Shown here: piece after piece, positions 1 to 7,752 of the stretch
Layout: each line of letters opens with the position of its first letter
Position numbering within the stretch: the stretch's first letter is position 1
NCBI RefSeq assembly: GCF_047238125.1
Contig: NZ_JBDFMH010000001.1
Location: forward strand, 2,294,001-2,358,000
Reading direction: 5' to 3'
DNA length: 64,000 nt
DNA from: JBDFMH01 sp047238125
Lineage (GTDB): Bacteria > Pseudomonadota > Alphaproteobacteria > Sphingomonadales > Sphingomonadaceae
Program-made: the position numbers and the translations under genes
The notes under the pieces: model-generated
The model's input: the letters and a program-made list of their open reading frames with translations, nothing else
What the model was told of the DNA's origin: nothing
The model's database searches: none

Positions 1-101
1 CCGTCCCGTCACGCTGATCTCCCGGCTACGCGCGATCCGGCTACCCGATTCCGCCAGGCCGCGAAACCGCCCGGGGCGGGATCGGTACATGCGAGATAGG
101 G

Positions 102-126
102 AAAATGGTGCCATAAGAGGACCCAA
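102..126. repeat. Candidate left attachment site (degenerate tRNA-Leu end)
   Basis: The segment reads AAATGGTGCC, two bases, then AAGAGGAC. This matches the tRNA-Leu 3' end region at 11697-11720 (AAATGGTGCC, three bases, AAGAGGAC) with one gap and a few mismatches. Orientation is the same at both ends, as expected for attL/attR. The divergence leaves open that this is the end of a different, tandem element or of another tRNA. Confidence 0.45.
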
Positions 127-177
127 AGAAGAAGTGCAAGTCTTTTAGAAAAAGCACCTTTCCTGTGGAGCCGACAC

Positions 178-200
178 AAAGGGCCCCCAAAAGGGCCCCC
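178..200. repeat. Candidate integrase arm-type sites, left end
   Basis: Two GGGCCCCC-type sites are separated by a short A-rich spacer. The same tandem pair occurs in the same orientation at 11564-11586, next to the other end of the element. Direct tandem sites in both arms are typical of arm-binding sites for the N-terminal domain of lambda/P4-type integrases. The binding function is inferred. Confidence 0.45.
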
Positions 201-407
201 AGAGAAATTTGTGCCCCTGCCTTTTAAGGCTGTAACCGCCGCCGGTATGCCGCTGGCGACTGCTCCGGATACCGAATGCGGACTGGTCTATATCAAGCCA
301 ATCCGACGACCTCGTCAACGGCGATAGGGGGAATCTCAGCACACCCTGCGCGGCGGGGCCGCAGGCTAAAGCACTGAGCTGCTTGCCAAATACCTGTTAA
401 ACACCGC

Positions 408-435
408 TTCACATTTAGTTAGACGGGGTTATACA
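408..435 (+). promoter_or_regulatory. Possible sigma70-type promoter
   Basis: TTCACA (408-413) and TATACA (430-435) are separated by 16 bases and lie upstream of the AlpA-like gene at 573. The local sequence is more A/T-rich than its surroundings. The assignment is by eye only. Confidence 0.3.
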
Positions 436-447
436 TAGCTAAGCTAT
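435..447. promoter_or_regulatory. 13-bp palindrome overlapping the possible promoter
   Basis: ATAGCT-A-AGCTAT is a perfect inverted repeat immediately downstream of, and overlapping, the putative -10 box. It could be an operator for a regulator encoded in the element. The link to any particular protein is speculative. Confidence 0.3.
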
Positions 448-572
448 TAATGTGCCGTCGTCTTTGCAACCTCGGACGAACAACAACCCATTTTCCTACA
501 TCCTGTTGCGCTGCTAGGACGCTACCGCCTTGCGATGCGCGACCACGCTCCAGCCGATTGTTGGAGCATGGA

Positions 573-740
573 ATGTCAATTGACCGAGCTGAGACTGCAG
601 AACGTTGGGCCCTGCGGGTTGACGATGCCTGCCGGCTAACCGGATTGGGCCGGATGACGGTCTACGGACTTGTGAAGCCGGGCAGGCTCCGCAGCGTAAA
701 GGTAGGCCGCGCCCGCCTGATCGATCGGGCGAGCTTGTGA
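573..740 (+). CDS. Small AlpA/excisionase-type HTH DNA-binding protein
   Basis: This 55-aa protein is almost entirely one MerR-like (HTH_17) winged-helix domain: a DDACRLTGLGRMTVYGLV helix-turn-helix followed by a GRLRSVKVGRARLI wing and a final RASL. Such proteins act as recombination directionality factors or small transcriptional regulators of integrated elements. I start it at ATG 573 rather than at an upstream in-frame ATG (450), because the upstream residues look non-coding and the HTH needs none of them. It resembles in size and design the other 55-aa gene at 9343-9510, so the element carries one such gene near each end. Whether it is the excisionase for the 10332 integrase or a regulator of the cargo cannot be decided from sequence. 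Confidence 0.65.
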   Translation: MSIDRAETAERWALRVDDACRLTGLGRMTVYGLVKPGRLRSVKVGRARLIDRASL

Positions 741-1006
741 ATGCTGTTAGAGAGCTAACTGACGACAGCCCATGGGATCGTGAACCGCTAAACGGTGAAG
801 TTTGCCCCATCGAAGTTGTCCGCTGCTGGGAGGTAGGCGGAGCGACCGCTTCCGGGCGCGCGTGAAGGTTGTAAGCGGCCGTTCGTTCAGCCGAAACCTA
901 GCGGCAGCTATGCGCCCCCAATATCGACCATTGCTGATCCGTAATAGCGCTCCCGAAAGCGGTCATTTTTTGGTTCAGCTGGGTATTGCTCAAGGAGGCG
1001 TGATAA

Positions 1007-1042
1007 ATGGATCAGGCGCTGTGCGGGTGCGGCCGCAGGTAA
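1007..1042 (+). CDS. Possible 11-residue leader peptide
   Basis: A strong Shine-Dalgarno (AAGGAGG, about 992-998) precedes ATG 1007 at good spacing, and the frame stops at TAA 1040 after MDQALCGCGRR. It lies about 75 bases upstream of the GHKL gene, so it could be a translated leader, an upstream ORF controlling the operon, or chance. No attenuator hairpin is evident. Confidence 0.3.
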   Translation: MDQALCGCGRR

Positions 1043-1091
1043 CGCCACGCGATCCCGAAAATCACACTTGCTGCTTCTCGCGCCTCAATTA

Positions 1092-1101
1092 CAACGCGTT
1101 G
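1092..1101. promoter_or_regulatory. 10-bp palindrome before the GHKL gene
   Basis: CAACGCGTTG is a perfect palindrome a few bases upstream of the GGGGG ribosome binding site of the 1117 gene. Its placement would let a bound protein block expression, but it is short enough to be chance. Confidence 0.25.
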
Positions 1102-1116
1102 AAGGGGGCGTAATCA

Positions 1117-3312
1117 ATGCCGGATCAGCTAGACAAACTCCGCTTCAGGCCCCGCGCGCGGATCATCAGGACCATCGGCGACCAGCTGATCAGCGGCCCC
1201 GAAGCCGCGGTCATTGAACTGGTCAAAAACGCTTACGATGCCGACGCATCTGAGGTTTCGATCCGATTCGTTCCACCACTCACAGCGCGGCGCGGGATGA
1301 TCGTGGTTCAGGACGACGGACACGGCATGCGACTCGAAGACATCCAAGAAAAATGGATGGAGCCGGCCACGACTTCCAAACTGACCAGCCGTCGTTCGCC
1401 GGGCAAGGGCCGGCTAATGATGGGGTCAAAGGGGATCGGCCGCTTCGCTGCCGCCAAGCTCGGGGCGAGGATGGGGCTCTACTCGATCAGCGGTAAGAAA
1501 GGGGCGCGCAAAGAGGTTCTGATACCGGACCTCGACTGGTCTTTGTTCTCGGCTGACGCCTATCTCGACGCGATCGCCATCGACTATTCCGTTCGCGACA
1601 CGACTTCAGGCACCGGCACGCTGATCGAAATTAGCGAACTCAACGAAGCTTGGTCCAGCGAAAAGCTTGCTCGTCTTCATCTCGAACTGCGCAGGCTCGT
1701 ATCGCCGTTTAGTGCTGATGACAGCGCGGGCAATTTCAGCATTTTTCTAGACCTGTCGGCGATCACTCAAGCCAACAGTGGCTTTGACGGGGCCGCAGTC
1801 TTCTCGGCGACCGAAGCCGTCGTTCCGTTAAACTCGTCTGCCAAGCCGTGGCAGGTTTTGCCCGTCCCAATCCTGACGGCATCGGACTATCAGGTGCGGG
1901 GAAATTTTGACGACCAGGGTGAGTTTATCGGCACATTTGCAAATCGCCGGGCCGGCACCGCCGCCCAAGCGATAACGCTCAGGGTGCCGGCAAAGGAGGA
2001 CGAAGAACCCTGCGGCGCTGTCGGCATCGAGCTTTTCATCTTCGATCGCGAAGCGGACGCTGTGCGCGCGAGCCTCAAGCAGGCGGGCCTCGGCGAACTC
2101 AACGCCGCAAAAGCGCGGGGAATTCTCGACAGCATAGCGGGAGTCGCAATCTTCCGGCAGGGCTTTCGCGTCCGCCCATACGGTGATCCTGAAAACGACT
2201 GGCTTACGCTCGATACCCGGCGCGTGCAGGATCCATCTCTGAGGATCGGTCACAATCAGATCGCCGGATACATCAGCGTTGCCTCCCCGGAAGACAGCGA
2301 TCTGATCGAGCGGAGTAGCCGCGAAGGATTCGAACAGAACGCTGCATTCAAGCGATTGCGGCGTCTCGTCGTGACGCTGCTGGCCGAGGTCGTCGAGCCA
2401 AAGCGACAACTGTTCCGGGAAAACGCCGGCATCGCGAGGCGCCGTTCGACCTCATTCGAGGACGTTCGCAAGGTCGCAGAATTCAGCCAGATTCGCCGGC
2501 TGCTCAACAAGCTGGAGCCCGGCAAACGCGCGGAGGCGGAGCAGGTGATCTCCCGTCAGGAGGCGCAACTGACCGAGAGAATCGACGCACTCGAAGAGCG
2601 CCAGCGATTGCTCGAAGCGAAGTCGTCACTTGGTGCAATCGTGGGCGAGATTCTGCACGAGGGGGGACCTGCTGCGCGTTACGTCGCGGAGGCGTCCGGC
2701 CTGCTGCATAGCCAGTTCAAGCTCGTCTTAGCAAAGAACGGGCCGCGGTACGAAGAGGCGATTGCCAGCTACGAAAAACGTCTGCCGCTGATCGCCGAAC
2801 GTGGCGAGCGTCTGTCGTCACTGTTCGTAAGCTTGCGCCCGCTTGCAGGCGGGAAGCGGGGAGACCCCGAGGAGTTCAATCCGGTCAACGTTATAAACAG
2901 TTCCAAGGCGCTCTTCGAAAGCCATCATGTCCCCGTCGATGTCGAGAACGCCGATCGCGTCAGCGCAGTCTTTGGATACCGCGACGATCTCGGTACCGCG
3001 CTGGTCAACCTCATCGGCAATGCGATCCACTGGCTCGAACAATCCCAGACACCTGATCCGAAGGTCACCGTTTCGCTGCATCGGCGGCAGGGTTCGGTAT
3101 CGATCATGATCACGGATAACGGACCTGGTATTCCCGCCGAGTTCGCCGAAGCGATCTTTGACGTCGGATTCACGCTAAAGGATGCCGGAACCGGTCTCGG
3201 CCTCAACATCGCCCGCGAGACGCTCGCCCGGTCCGATGCATCGCTCTTCTATCATCTGGATTACCCGCACGGGGCTCGCTTCGAGATCCAATTTCCAGCC
3301 AAGGATACGTAA
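1117..3312 (+). CDS. Dual-GHKL ATPase/histidine-kinase-like protein of the defence operon
   Basis: The 731-aa protein has two GHKL (Hsp90/MutL/histidine kinase fold) ATPase domains. The N-terminal one is Hsp90/MORC-like, with an N-box ELVKNAYDADA (E34, N38), DDGHGM (D66-M71) and a glycine lid GSKGIGRFAAAKLG from residue 103. The C-terminal one is histidine-kinase-like, with LVNLIGNAIHW (N635), DNGPGIP from D667 and GTGLGLNIA. Between them, around residue 470-530, is a coiled-coil-like stretch containing GEILHEG with H514, a plausible H-box. No membrane segment is seen, so it is probably cytosolic. ATG 1117 has a GGGGG ribosome binding site. Its stop overlaps the next start (TAATG at 3310-3314), so it is translationally coupled to the receiver protein, a likely phosphotransfer or signalling partner. 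GHKL ATPases beside restriction-modification genes are known; the exact role is not. Confidence 0.8.
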   Translation: MPDQLDKLRFRPRARIIRTIGDQLISGPEAAVIELVKNAYDADASEVSIRFVPPLTARRGMIVVQDDGHGMRLEDIQEKWMEPATTSKLTSRRSPGKGRLMMGSKGIGRFAAAKLGARMGLYSISGKKGARKEVLIPDLDWSLFSADAYLDAIAIDYSVRDTTSGTGTLIEISELNEAWSSEKLARLHLELRRLVSPFSADDSAGNFSIFLDLSAITQANSGFDGAAVFSATEAVVPLNSSAKPWQVLPVPILTASDYQVRGNFDDQGEFIGTFANRRAGTAAQAITLRVPAKEDEEPCGAVGIELFIFDREADAVRASLKQAGLGELNAAKARGILDSIAGVAIFRQGFRVRPYGDPENDWLTLDTRRVQDPSLRIGHNQIAGYISVASPEDSDLIERSSREGFEQNAAFKRLRRLVVTLLAEVVEPKRQLFRENAGIARRRSTSFEDVRKVAEFSQIRRLLNKLEPGKRAEAEQVISRQEAQLTERIDALEERQRLLEAKSSLGAIVGEILHEGGPAARYVAEASGLLHSQFKLVLAKNGPRYEEAIASYEKRLPLIAERGERLSSLFVSLRPLAGGKRGDPEEFNPVNVINSSKALFESHHVPVDVENADRVSAVFGYRDDLGTALVNLIGNAIHWLEQSQTPDPKVTVSLHRRQGSVSIMITDNGPGIPAEFAEAIFDVGFTLKDAGTGLGLNIARETLARSDASLFYHLDYPHGARFEIQFPAKDT

Positions 3313-4433
3313 TGGGGGAACGGCACATCCTGTTCGTCGAAGACGATCCGGGCATCATCGATCTCATGGAAATGGCGGTGGGTCGCTGGAACGCTGAGAA
3401 ACCCGACCGAGAGTTTCGGCTAGAAATCTGCGAAACCGCGGACGACGCCCGCGGAAGGCTCGAGCGTGTCCGGTACGACTTCGCCCTCTTCGATCTGAGA
3501 TTACCGGATAAAGCGAAGGGAAAATCGACCGAACCGAGAGGTAACGAGCTGGCGGTGACGGCCCTCGATACCTGCGGTATCCCGGTCGCGATCATGAGCG
3601 GCAATCCCAACGATCTGGATCAGCGCCTGCGCAAGTCGAAGATGGTGCAGGTTTTCAACAAGGGCGACAAGTCTGCCTATGACGACGCGGTTGGGTGGTT
3701 CAGCACATTCTGGGAGATGGCGGGTGTCGTTGCGGCGGCGCGCAAACGAATTCGGAAGGCATCTGCCGAGATATTCGCAGGCCGACTATGGCCGCACTGG
3801 AAAGACTTTGCCGGGCTCGATCTCGAGACTGGCGACGGACCGTCGCTAACGGATATCGTGACTAGGCAATACGCCGGCCACGTCGCCGAGATGCTGGGCA
3901 ATGATGGTCCGGACGCGATTAAGTGGCATCCGTTCGAAACTTACGTAATGCCATCGCTCTGGGATCATCGCGCACATACCGGCGACATCTTCGAGTTCGA
4001 CAACGATCTGTGGATCGTACTGACACCAGCGTGCGACATGGCCAATGGCAACGTCAGCCGCGTTCTGCTCGCACGCTGTCTTCGCGGTGAACAGGATTGG
4101 GAGGGTCAGATCGCCAAGCTTTCGGTGGACGCGACGGCGGAGAAGGCCGGTAAATACTTCCGCAAGCTGACGAATCAGCAGCAGCCGCCAGGCATTTCAA
4201 AGCACTTTCTTTCCCCGCTGCCCGGCACGAGCGAACCGCTGCTCGTCGACTTCGCAGACATCGACACCCGCCCCTTCATCGAGCTGGCGGCGTCGCTCGG
4301 CAACCGAAAGGCATCGCTCGCGGCGCCGTTCCTTCAGAATCTCACGCAACGGTTTGGCACCTACGCAAGCCGCGTCGGTCAGCCGGACATTGACGTGATG
4401 TTCTACAAGCCGAAGCCGAATGCGGGCTCTTAG
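3312..4433 (+). CDS. Receiver-domain protein with unknown C-terminal domain
   Basis: This 373-aa protein begins with a complete CheY-like receiver: acidic pocket E10-D11-D12, phospho-acceptor D61 in FALFDLRLPD, S96 in IMSGNP and K117 in FNKGDK. The remaining residues (about 150-373) match no output domain I recognise. There is no HTH, GGDEF or kinase motif. The region contains a distinctive segment around WIVLTPACDMA and a hydrophobic, aromatic-rich stretch before it. The start codon overlaps the GHKL stop by one base, implying fixed stoichiometry with it. I infer that the pair senses or transmits a signal controlling the downstream methyltransferase/Vsr/endonuclease. A direct DNA- or nucleotide-acting C-terminal domain is equally possible. 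Confidence 0.75.
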   Translation: MGERHILFVEDDPGIIDLMEMAVGRWNAEKPDREFRLEICETADDARGRLERVRYDFALFDLRLPDKAKGKSTEPRGNELAVTALDTCGIPVAIMSGNPNDLDQRLRKSKMVQVFNKGDKSAYDDAVGWFSTFWEMAGVVAAARKRIRKASAEIFAGRLWPHWKDFAGLDLETGDGPSLTDIVTRQYAGHVAEMLGNDGPDAIKWHPFETYVMPSLWDHRAHTGDIFEFDNDLWIVLTPACDMANGNVSRVLLARCLRGEQDWEGQIAKLSVDATAEKAGKYFRKLTNQQQPPGISKHFLSPLPGTSEPLLVDFADIDTRPFIELAASLGNRKASLAAPFLQNLTQRFGTYASRVGQPDIDVMFYKPKPNAGS

Positions 4434-4571
4434 CAGAACGGTAGCAAGCGGGCGTCGTTGGGCTTTGATGGATGGCCGAAATTGGACCGCGACACGCCTG
4501 GATCAGCTCACACGCATTAGAACAGAAATAGAACTTGCAGATGATCTGGCGCAGTGTAAGCTGGGATCAAT

Positions 4572-4583
4572 CACGACGTCGTG
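4572..4583. promoter_or_regulatory. 12-bp palindrome, candidate autoregulatory operator of the methyltransferase
   Basis: CACGACGTCGTG is a perfect palindrome 23 bases upstream of the methyltransferase start, in the 173-base gap separating the receiver gene from it. The methyltransferase has an N-terminal HTH. In the M.EcoRII/M.SsoII type such an extension binds an operator near its own gene. The function is by analogy. Confidence 0.45.
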
Positions 4584-4606
4584 TCAAAAATAGTCCCAGA
4601 GGTGAC

Positions 4607-5836
4607 ATGCTGCGAAACGAGTTTTCGACCCTGCGCACGCAGGCCGGATTGTCCGTCGAGGAACTGGCGCTGATGACGGGCTACAGCGCTCGACAGGTGT
4701 ATCGTTGGGAATGCGGGGACGGCAAGCCGCGCATGGCTGCAATAAATCTCCTCCGCTCGATGGCAGCCGCGGCAACGACCCGAACGCCGGCTCGCGGCCA
4801 CTTCACTTTCATCGATCTGTTCGCGGGAATTGGCGGTCTGAGGAAAGCTTTCGATGCGGTGGGCGGTCATTGCGTTTTCACATCGGAGTGGAACAAGTTT
4901 GCGCAGCAAACCTATGCGGCCAATTTCCGCGACAACCGCCCGGTCGAGGGCGACATCACCAAGATTAACACCGCAGACATTCCCGACCACGATGTGCTGG
5001 TGGCGGGCTTCCCTTGCCAGCCCTTTTCGATCGCGGGCGTTTCCAAGAAGAATTCACTCGGTCGTAATCACGGTTTCGCCTGCGAGGCGCAGGGTACGCT
5101 GTTCTTCGATGTCGCTCGCATTCTGAAGGACAAGCATCCGGCGGCTTTCATGCTTGAAAACGTCAAGAACCTGACCAGCCACGACAGGGGCCGCACCTTT
5201 CAGGTGATCCTAAAGACGCTGACCGAGGAACTGGGCTACCAAGTGTGGCATAAGGTGATCGACGCCGGGCACTTCCTGCCGCAGCATCGCGAGCGGATCG
5301 TTATCGTTGGATTCCGCGACGACGTGCCGTTCTCATGGAACGCGCTCCGGTTGCCGCCGAAGGGCCAAGTCCGCTTGGGCGAGATCCTCCACCCCGAAAA
5401 CGGCTCGGAGGTCCCGGAAGCGCCTTACACGCTCGGCGACAAGGCGATCGTTAACGGCAAGTACACGCTCACCGACAAGCTTTGGCAGTATTTGCAGGAC
5501 TATGCCGCCAAGCACAAAGCTGCCGGCAACGGCTTTGGGTTTGGACTCGTCACGGGCGACGACATCGCGCGGACGCTGTCGGCCAGATATTTCAAGGACG
5601 GTTCGGAAATCCTCGTCAACCGCGGCGCGCGAATGAACCCGCGCCGGTTGACGCCGCGGGAGTGCGCGCGGCTGATGGGCTATCCCGACGACTTCCGCAT
5701 TCCGGTATCCGACACCCAAGCTTACAAGCAGTTCGGGAATTCGGTCGCGGTGCCGGTATTCGAGGCGGTCGCGAAGCTCATGGTGCCGCATTTGCCGACT
5801 GCGCTGACCGGAGAAGATCAGCGCGAAGCCGCCTGA
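4607..5836 (+). CDS. HTH-fused DNA (cytosine-5-)-methyltransferase
   Basis: This enzyme transfers a methyl group from AdoMet to C5 of cytosine in a specific duplex site, protecting DNA from the cognate endonuclease. Residues about 8-50 form an XRE-type helix-turn-helix (LSVEELALMTGYSARQVYRW). The catalytic part follows: motif I FIDLFAGIGG (69-77), motif IV GFPCQPFS with nucleophile C137, motif VI ENV (184-186), motif VIII QHRERI, motif IX RECARLMGYPDDF and motif X QFGNSVAVP. I start at ATG 4607 (AGAGG ribosome binding site) instead of an upstream in-frame ATG, because the HTH begins there. The 409-aa length is normal for an HTH-bearing Dcm-type enzyme. The HTH plus the upstream palindrome suggests autoregulation. 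The Vsr gene starts one base after the stop. Confidence 0.93.
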   Translation: MLRNEFSTLRTQAGLSVEELALMTGYSARQVYRWECGDGKPRMAAINLLRSMAAAATTRTPARGHFTFIDLFAGIGGLRKAFDAVGGHCVFTSEWNKFAQQTYAANFRDNRPVEGDITKINTADIPDHDVLVAGFPCQPFSIAGVSKKNSLGRNHGFACEAQGTLFFDVARILKDKHPAAFMLENVKNLTSHDRGRTFQVILKTLTEELGYQVWHKVIDAGHFLPQHRERIVIVGFRDDVPFSWNALRLPPKGQVRLGEILHPENGSEVPEAPYTLGDKAIVNGKYTLTDKLWQYLQDYAAKHKAAGNGFGFGLVTGDDIARTLSARYFKDGSEILVNRGARMNPRRLTPRECARLMGYPDDFRIPVSDTQAYKQFGNSVAVPVFEAVAKLMVPHLPTALTGEDQREAA

Positions 5837-5837
5837 T

Positions 5838-6290
5838 TTGGCAGACGTTCACGACGCGGTCACGCGAAGCCGCAACATGGCGGCAATCCGTAGCGGCAAC
5901 ACGAAACCGGAAATGCAGGTCCGGCGTGCGATTCACGCGATGGGCCTGCGCTATCGTCTGCACGCTGCCGACCTGCCCGGCCGCCCCGATCTGGTGCTGC
6001 CGCGCTGGCGCGCAGTAATCTTTATTAACGGCTGCTTCTGGCACCGGCACGACTGCCATCTTTTCAAGTGGCCCGCGACCCGGCACGAGTTTTGGCAGGA
6101 GAAGATCGGGCGCAATGTCGCCAACGATGCGAAGGCCGTAGCGGCGTTAAGCTCTGCCGGCTGGCGCATCGCGACAGTCTGGGAGTGCGGCCTAAAGGGG
6201 CGAACGAAGCCGGATTTCTCCGAATCTATACAGCGGCTGGTCGCATGGATACGCTCCGACGAGCCGTCACTGACGATCCGCGGGAGCTGA
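5838..6290 (+). CDS. vsr: Very short patch repair endonuclease (Vsr)
   Basis: Vsr nicks 5' of the T in T:G mismatches left by deamination of 5-methylcytosine at methyltransferase sites. The 150-aa protein has the family landmarks: N-terminal RSRNMAAIRSGNTKPE, GRPDLVLP with D51, and GCFWHRHDC with H69 and H71. These match the catalytic D51/H69/H71 of E. coli Vsr even in numbering. The start is TTG 5838, one base after the methyltransferase stop, so translation is coupled. Pairing with a C5-methyltransferase is its usual context and supports C5 rather than N4 methylation. Confidence 0.95.
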   Translation: MADVHDAVTRSRNMAAIRSGNTKPEMQVRRAIHAMGLRYRLHAADLPGRPDLVLPRWRAVIFINGCFWHRHDCHLFKWPATRHEFWQEKIGRNVANDAKAVAALSSAGWRIATVWECGLKGRTKPDFSESIQRLVAWIRSDEPSLTIRGS

Positions 6291-6292
6291 GA

Positions 6293-7618
6293 TTGATCGC
6301 ATCGCTTGAACAGCTGCTCGATCTTATGCGTCATCACGGCGCGACCCGCATCTATGCGAAGCGTCTGGCGTCGAACGACAATTCCAAGCAGCAGGTCTAT
6401 CTCGGCGGCGGCTTCGCCGCGCTGAATATTATCCCTCACGGTGAGATCATCATCGACACGAGCGAACGCGCCGGTTCCAAACAGGACCGGCCGAAGGCGT
6501 TCGTGAATCTCTACTGGATCGACGCGAGCGGCCGTTACCCGGCACCGGGCGCCAACCTCATCCTCTATCCTGACTATCCGGAGGTCCGGCTGTCCGGCTT
6601 CCTACGCGGTTGCCAGGCCGCGCCAAACGCGATCATGACGGTCCGACGAGAAGGGCGGGTGCTGGTGCTTGGCATGACGCCGGAGGGTGACGTTCTGGCG
6701 CACGCGCTGGCGGCTGACAGCCCGGTCGCGGCGGAGCTGCTCGCGCATCCGTGGAATACGGTCGGCGTGTTTCTCGAATTGCCGCTTAGCCTCACGCAGG
6801 ACGATCCCAAAACCGTTCTGCTGCGCGAGCTGCGCCGCATCTGGCGGCTGCAATGGATCGCATCGCAAAAGCTGGCGGCGGACGGTACCAAGATGCCTTA
6901 CACGGCGCGTAACGGCGGCGGCTACACGCTGGAGGCAGAGCTCGGGATCACGCCTAACGGGTACGCCGAGCCCGATTTTATGGGCTGGGAGGTCAAGCAA
7001 TACGGCGTCAGAGATTTCATCCGGTTCCGGCCCAAATCACCGGTTACACTGATGACGCCCGAGCCGACCGGGGGCATCTATAAATCAGCGGGCGTGCTAG
7101 CGTTCATGAGGCGGTTTGGGTATCCCGACCAGAGCGGCACGCCGGACCGCTTCAACTTCGGTGGTCGGTACGATTGTCAGACCGGACAGCACCATCTGAC
7201 CGGGTTGCGCATGAACCTCGCCGGCTACGATGTTACGACCAGCAAGATCACCGATATTGAAGGCGGCCTCGCGTTGCTGACAGCGGCAGACGAAGTGGCG
7301 GCGTCGTGGTCGTTCAAGGGATTAATGTCACATTGGAACCGCAAGCATGCCCAAGCCGCCTATGTGCCCTCACTGTTCCGCACCCCACCGCCCGAATACA
7401 GCTACGGTGCCCATGTGCTCCTGTGCGAAAAGACTGATTTCCTGCTGTTCCTGAAAGGATTCGCAGCAGGCCACGTCTACTATGACCCGGCCGTCAAAAT
7501 CGAAGGTGCATCAACGCTCGCTCCGGCCATCAAGCGGCGAAGTCAGTTCCGCGTCGCGCATTCCGACCTGACATGGCTTTACGGACGGCATGAATGCGCG
7601 TCGCTCGACGTTTCATAG
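6293..7618 (+). CDS. MvaI/BcnI-family type II restriction endonuclease
   Basis: The 441-aa protein carries the MvaI/BcnI-type signature GGGYTLEAELGI followed by PDFMGWEVKQ, giving E214, D228 and E233-V-K235 as the likely metal-binding and catalytic residues (PD-(D/E)XK type). MvaI and BcnI cut CCWGG and CCSGG as monomers, so a CCNGG-like target is a reasonable guess. I prefer TTG 6293, preceded by a GGGAG ribosome binding site and just after the vsr stop. An ATG at 6245, overlapping vsr, is the alternative. It is the last gene of the operon. About 200 N-terminal residues before the catalytic core are longer than in MvaI and are unassigned. Confidence 0.85.
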   Translation: MIASLEQLLDLMRHHGATRIYAKRLASNDNSKQQVYLGGGFAALNIIPHGEIIIDTSERAGSKQDRPKAFVNLYWIDASGRYPAPGANLILYPDYPEVRLSGFLRGCQAAPNAIMTVRREGRVLVLGMTPEGDVLAHALAADSPVAAELLAHPWNTVGVFLELPLSLTQDDPKTVLLRELRRIWRLQWIASQKLAADGTKMPYTARNGGGYTLEAELGITPNGYAEPDFMGWEVKQYGVRDFIRFRPKSPVTLMTPEPTGGIYKSAGVLAFMRRFGYPDQSGTPDRFNFGGRYDCQTGQHHLTGLRMNLAGYDVTTSKITDIEGGLALLTAADEVAASWSFKGLMSHWNRKHAQAAYVPSLFRTPPPEYSYGAHVLLCEKTDFLLFLKGFAAGHVYYDPAVKIEGASTLAPAIKRRSQFRVAHSDLTWLYGRHECASLDVS

Positions 7619-7752
7619 ACTGATTTCGGAGCCCGGCATCTCTGCGCCTCAGGCTCGGGCATTCGTAGCATCATCGGATGACCGCTTTGGGGGCGCTAGT
7701 TAGCGATCCCGAGCGAGCGGGTATGGGTCAAAAGCGGACGTACAGGCTTACC

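Larger units (their letters stand above)
205..572. other. Non-coding left arm of the element
   Basis: No convincing gene is seen here. The short open frames lack ribosome binding sites and recognisable products. The stretch holds a possible promoter (408-435) and a 13-bp palindrome (435-447) upstream of the small HTH gene at 573. Confidence 0.5.
741..1116. other. Leader region of the defence operon
   Basis: No ordinary gene is supported. A 103-codon open frame at 802-1113 has an unconvincing, arginine-rich translation and is not annotated. The region holds a very short ORF with a strong ribosome binding site (1007-1042) and a 10-bp palindrome (1092-1101) just before the start of the GHKL gene, so it probably contains the operon promoter and its control sites. 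Confidence 0.4.

Noticed and set aside
145..342. 65-codon frame containing WGPFWGPF
   Set aside because: This translation comes from the GGGCCCCC arm-site repeats; the same motif is produced by the non-coding repeat at 11564-11586.
802..1113. 103-codon open frame upstream of the GHKL gene
   Set aside because: Arginine/serine-rich translation without a domain. The strong ribosome binding site inside it belongs to a different, very short frame.
7619..7752. Possible hairpin after the restriction endonuclease gene
   Set aside because: Only partial pairing around GAGCC...GGCTC and no T-run, so not called a terminator.
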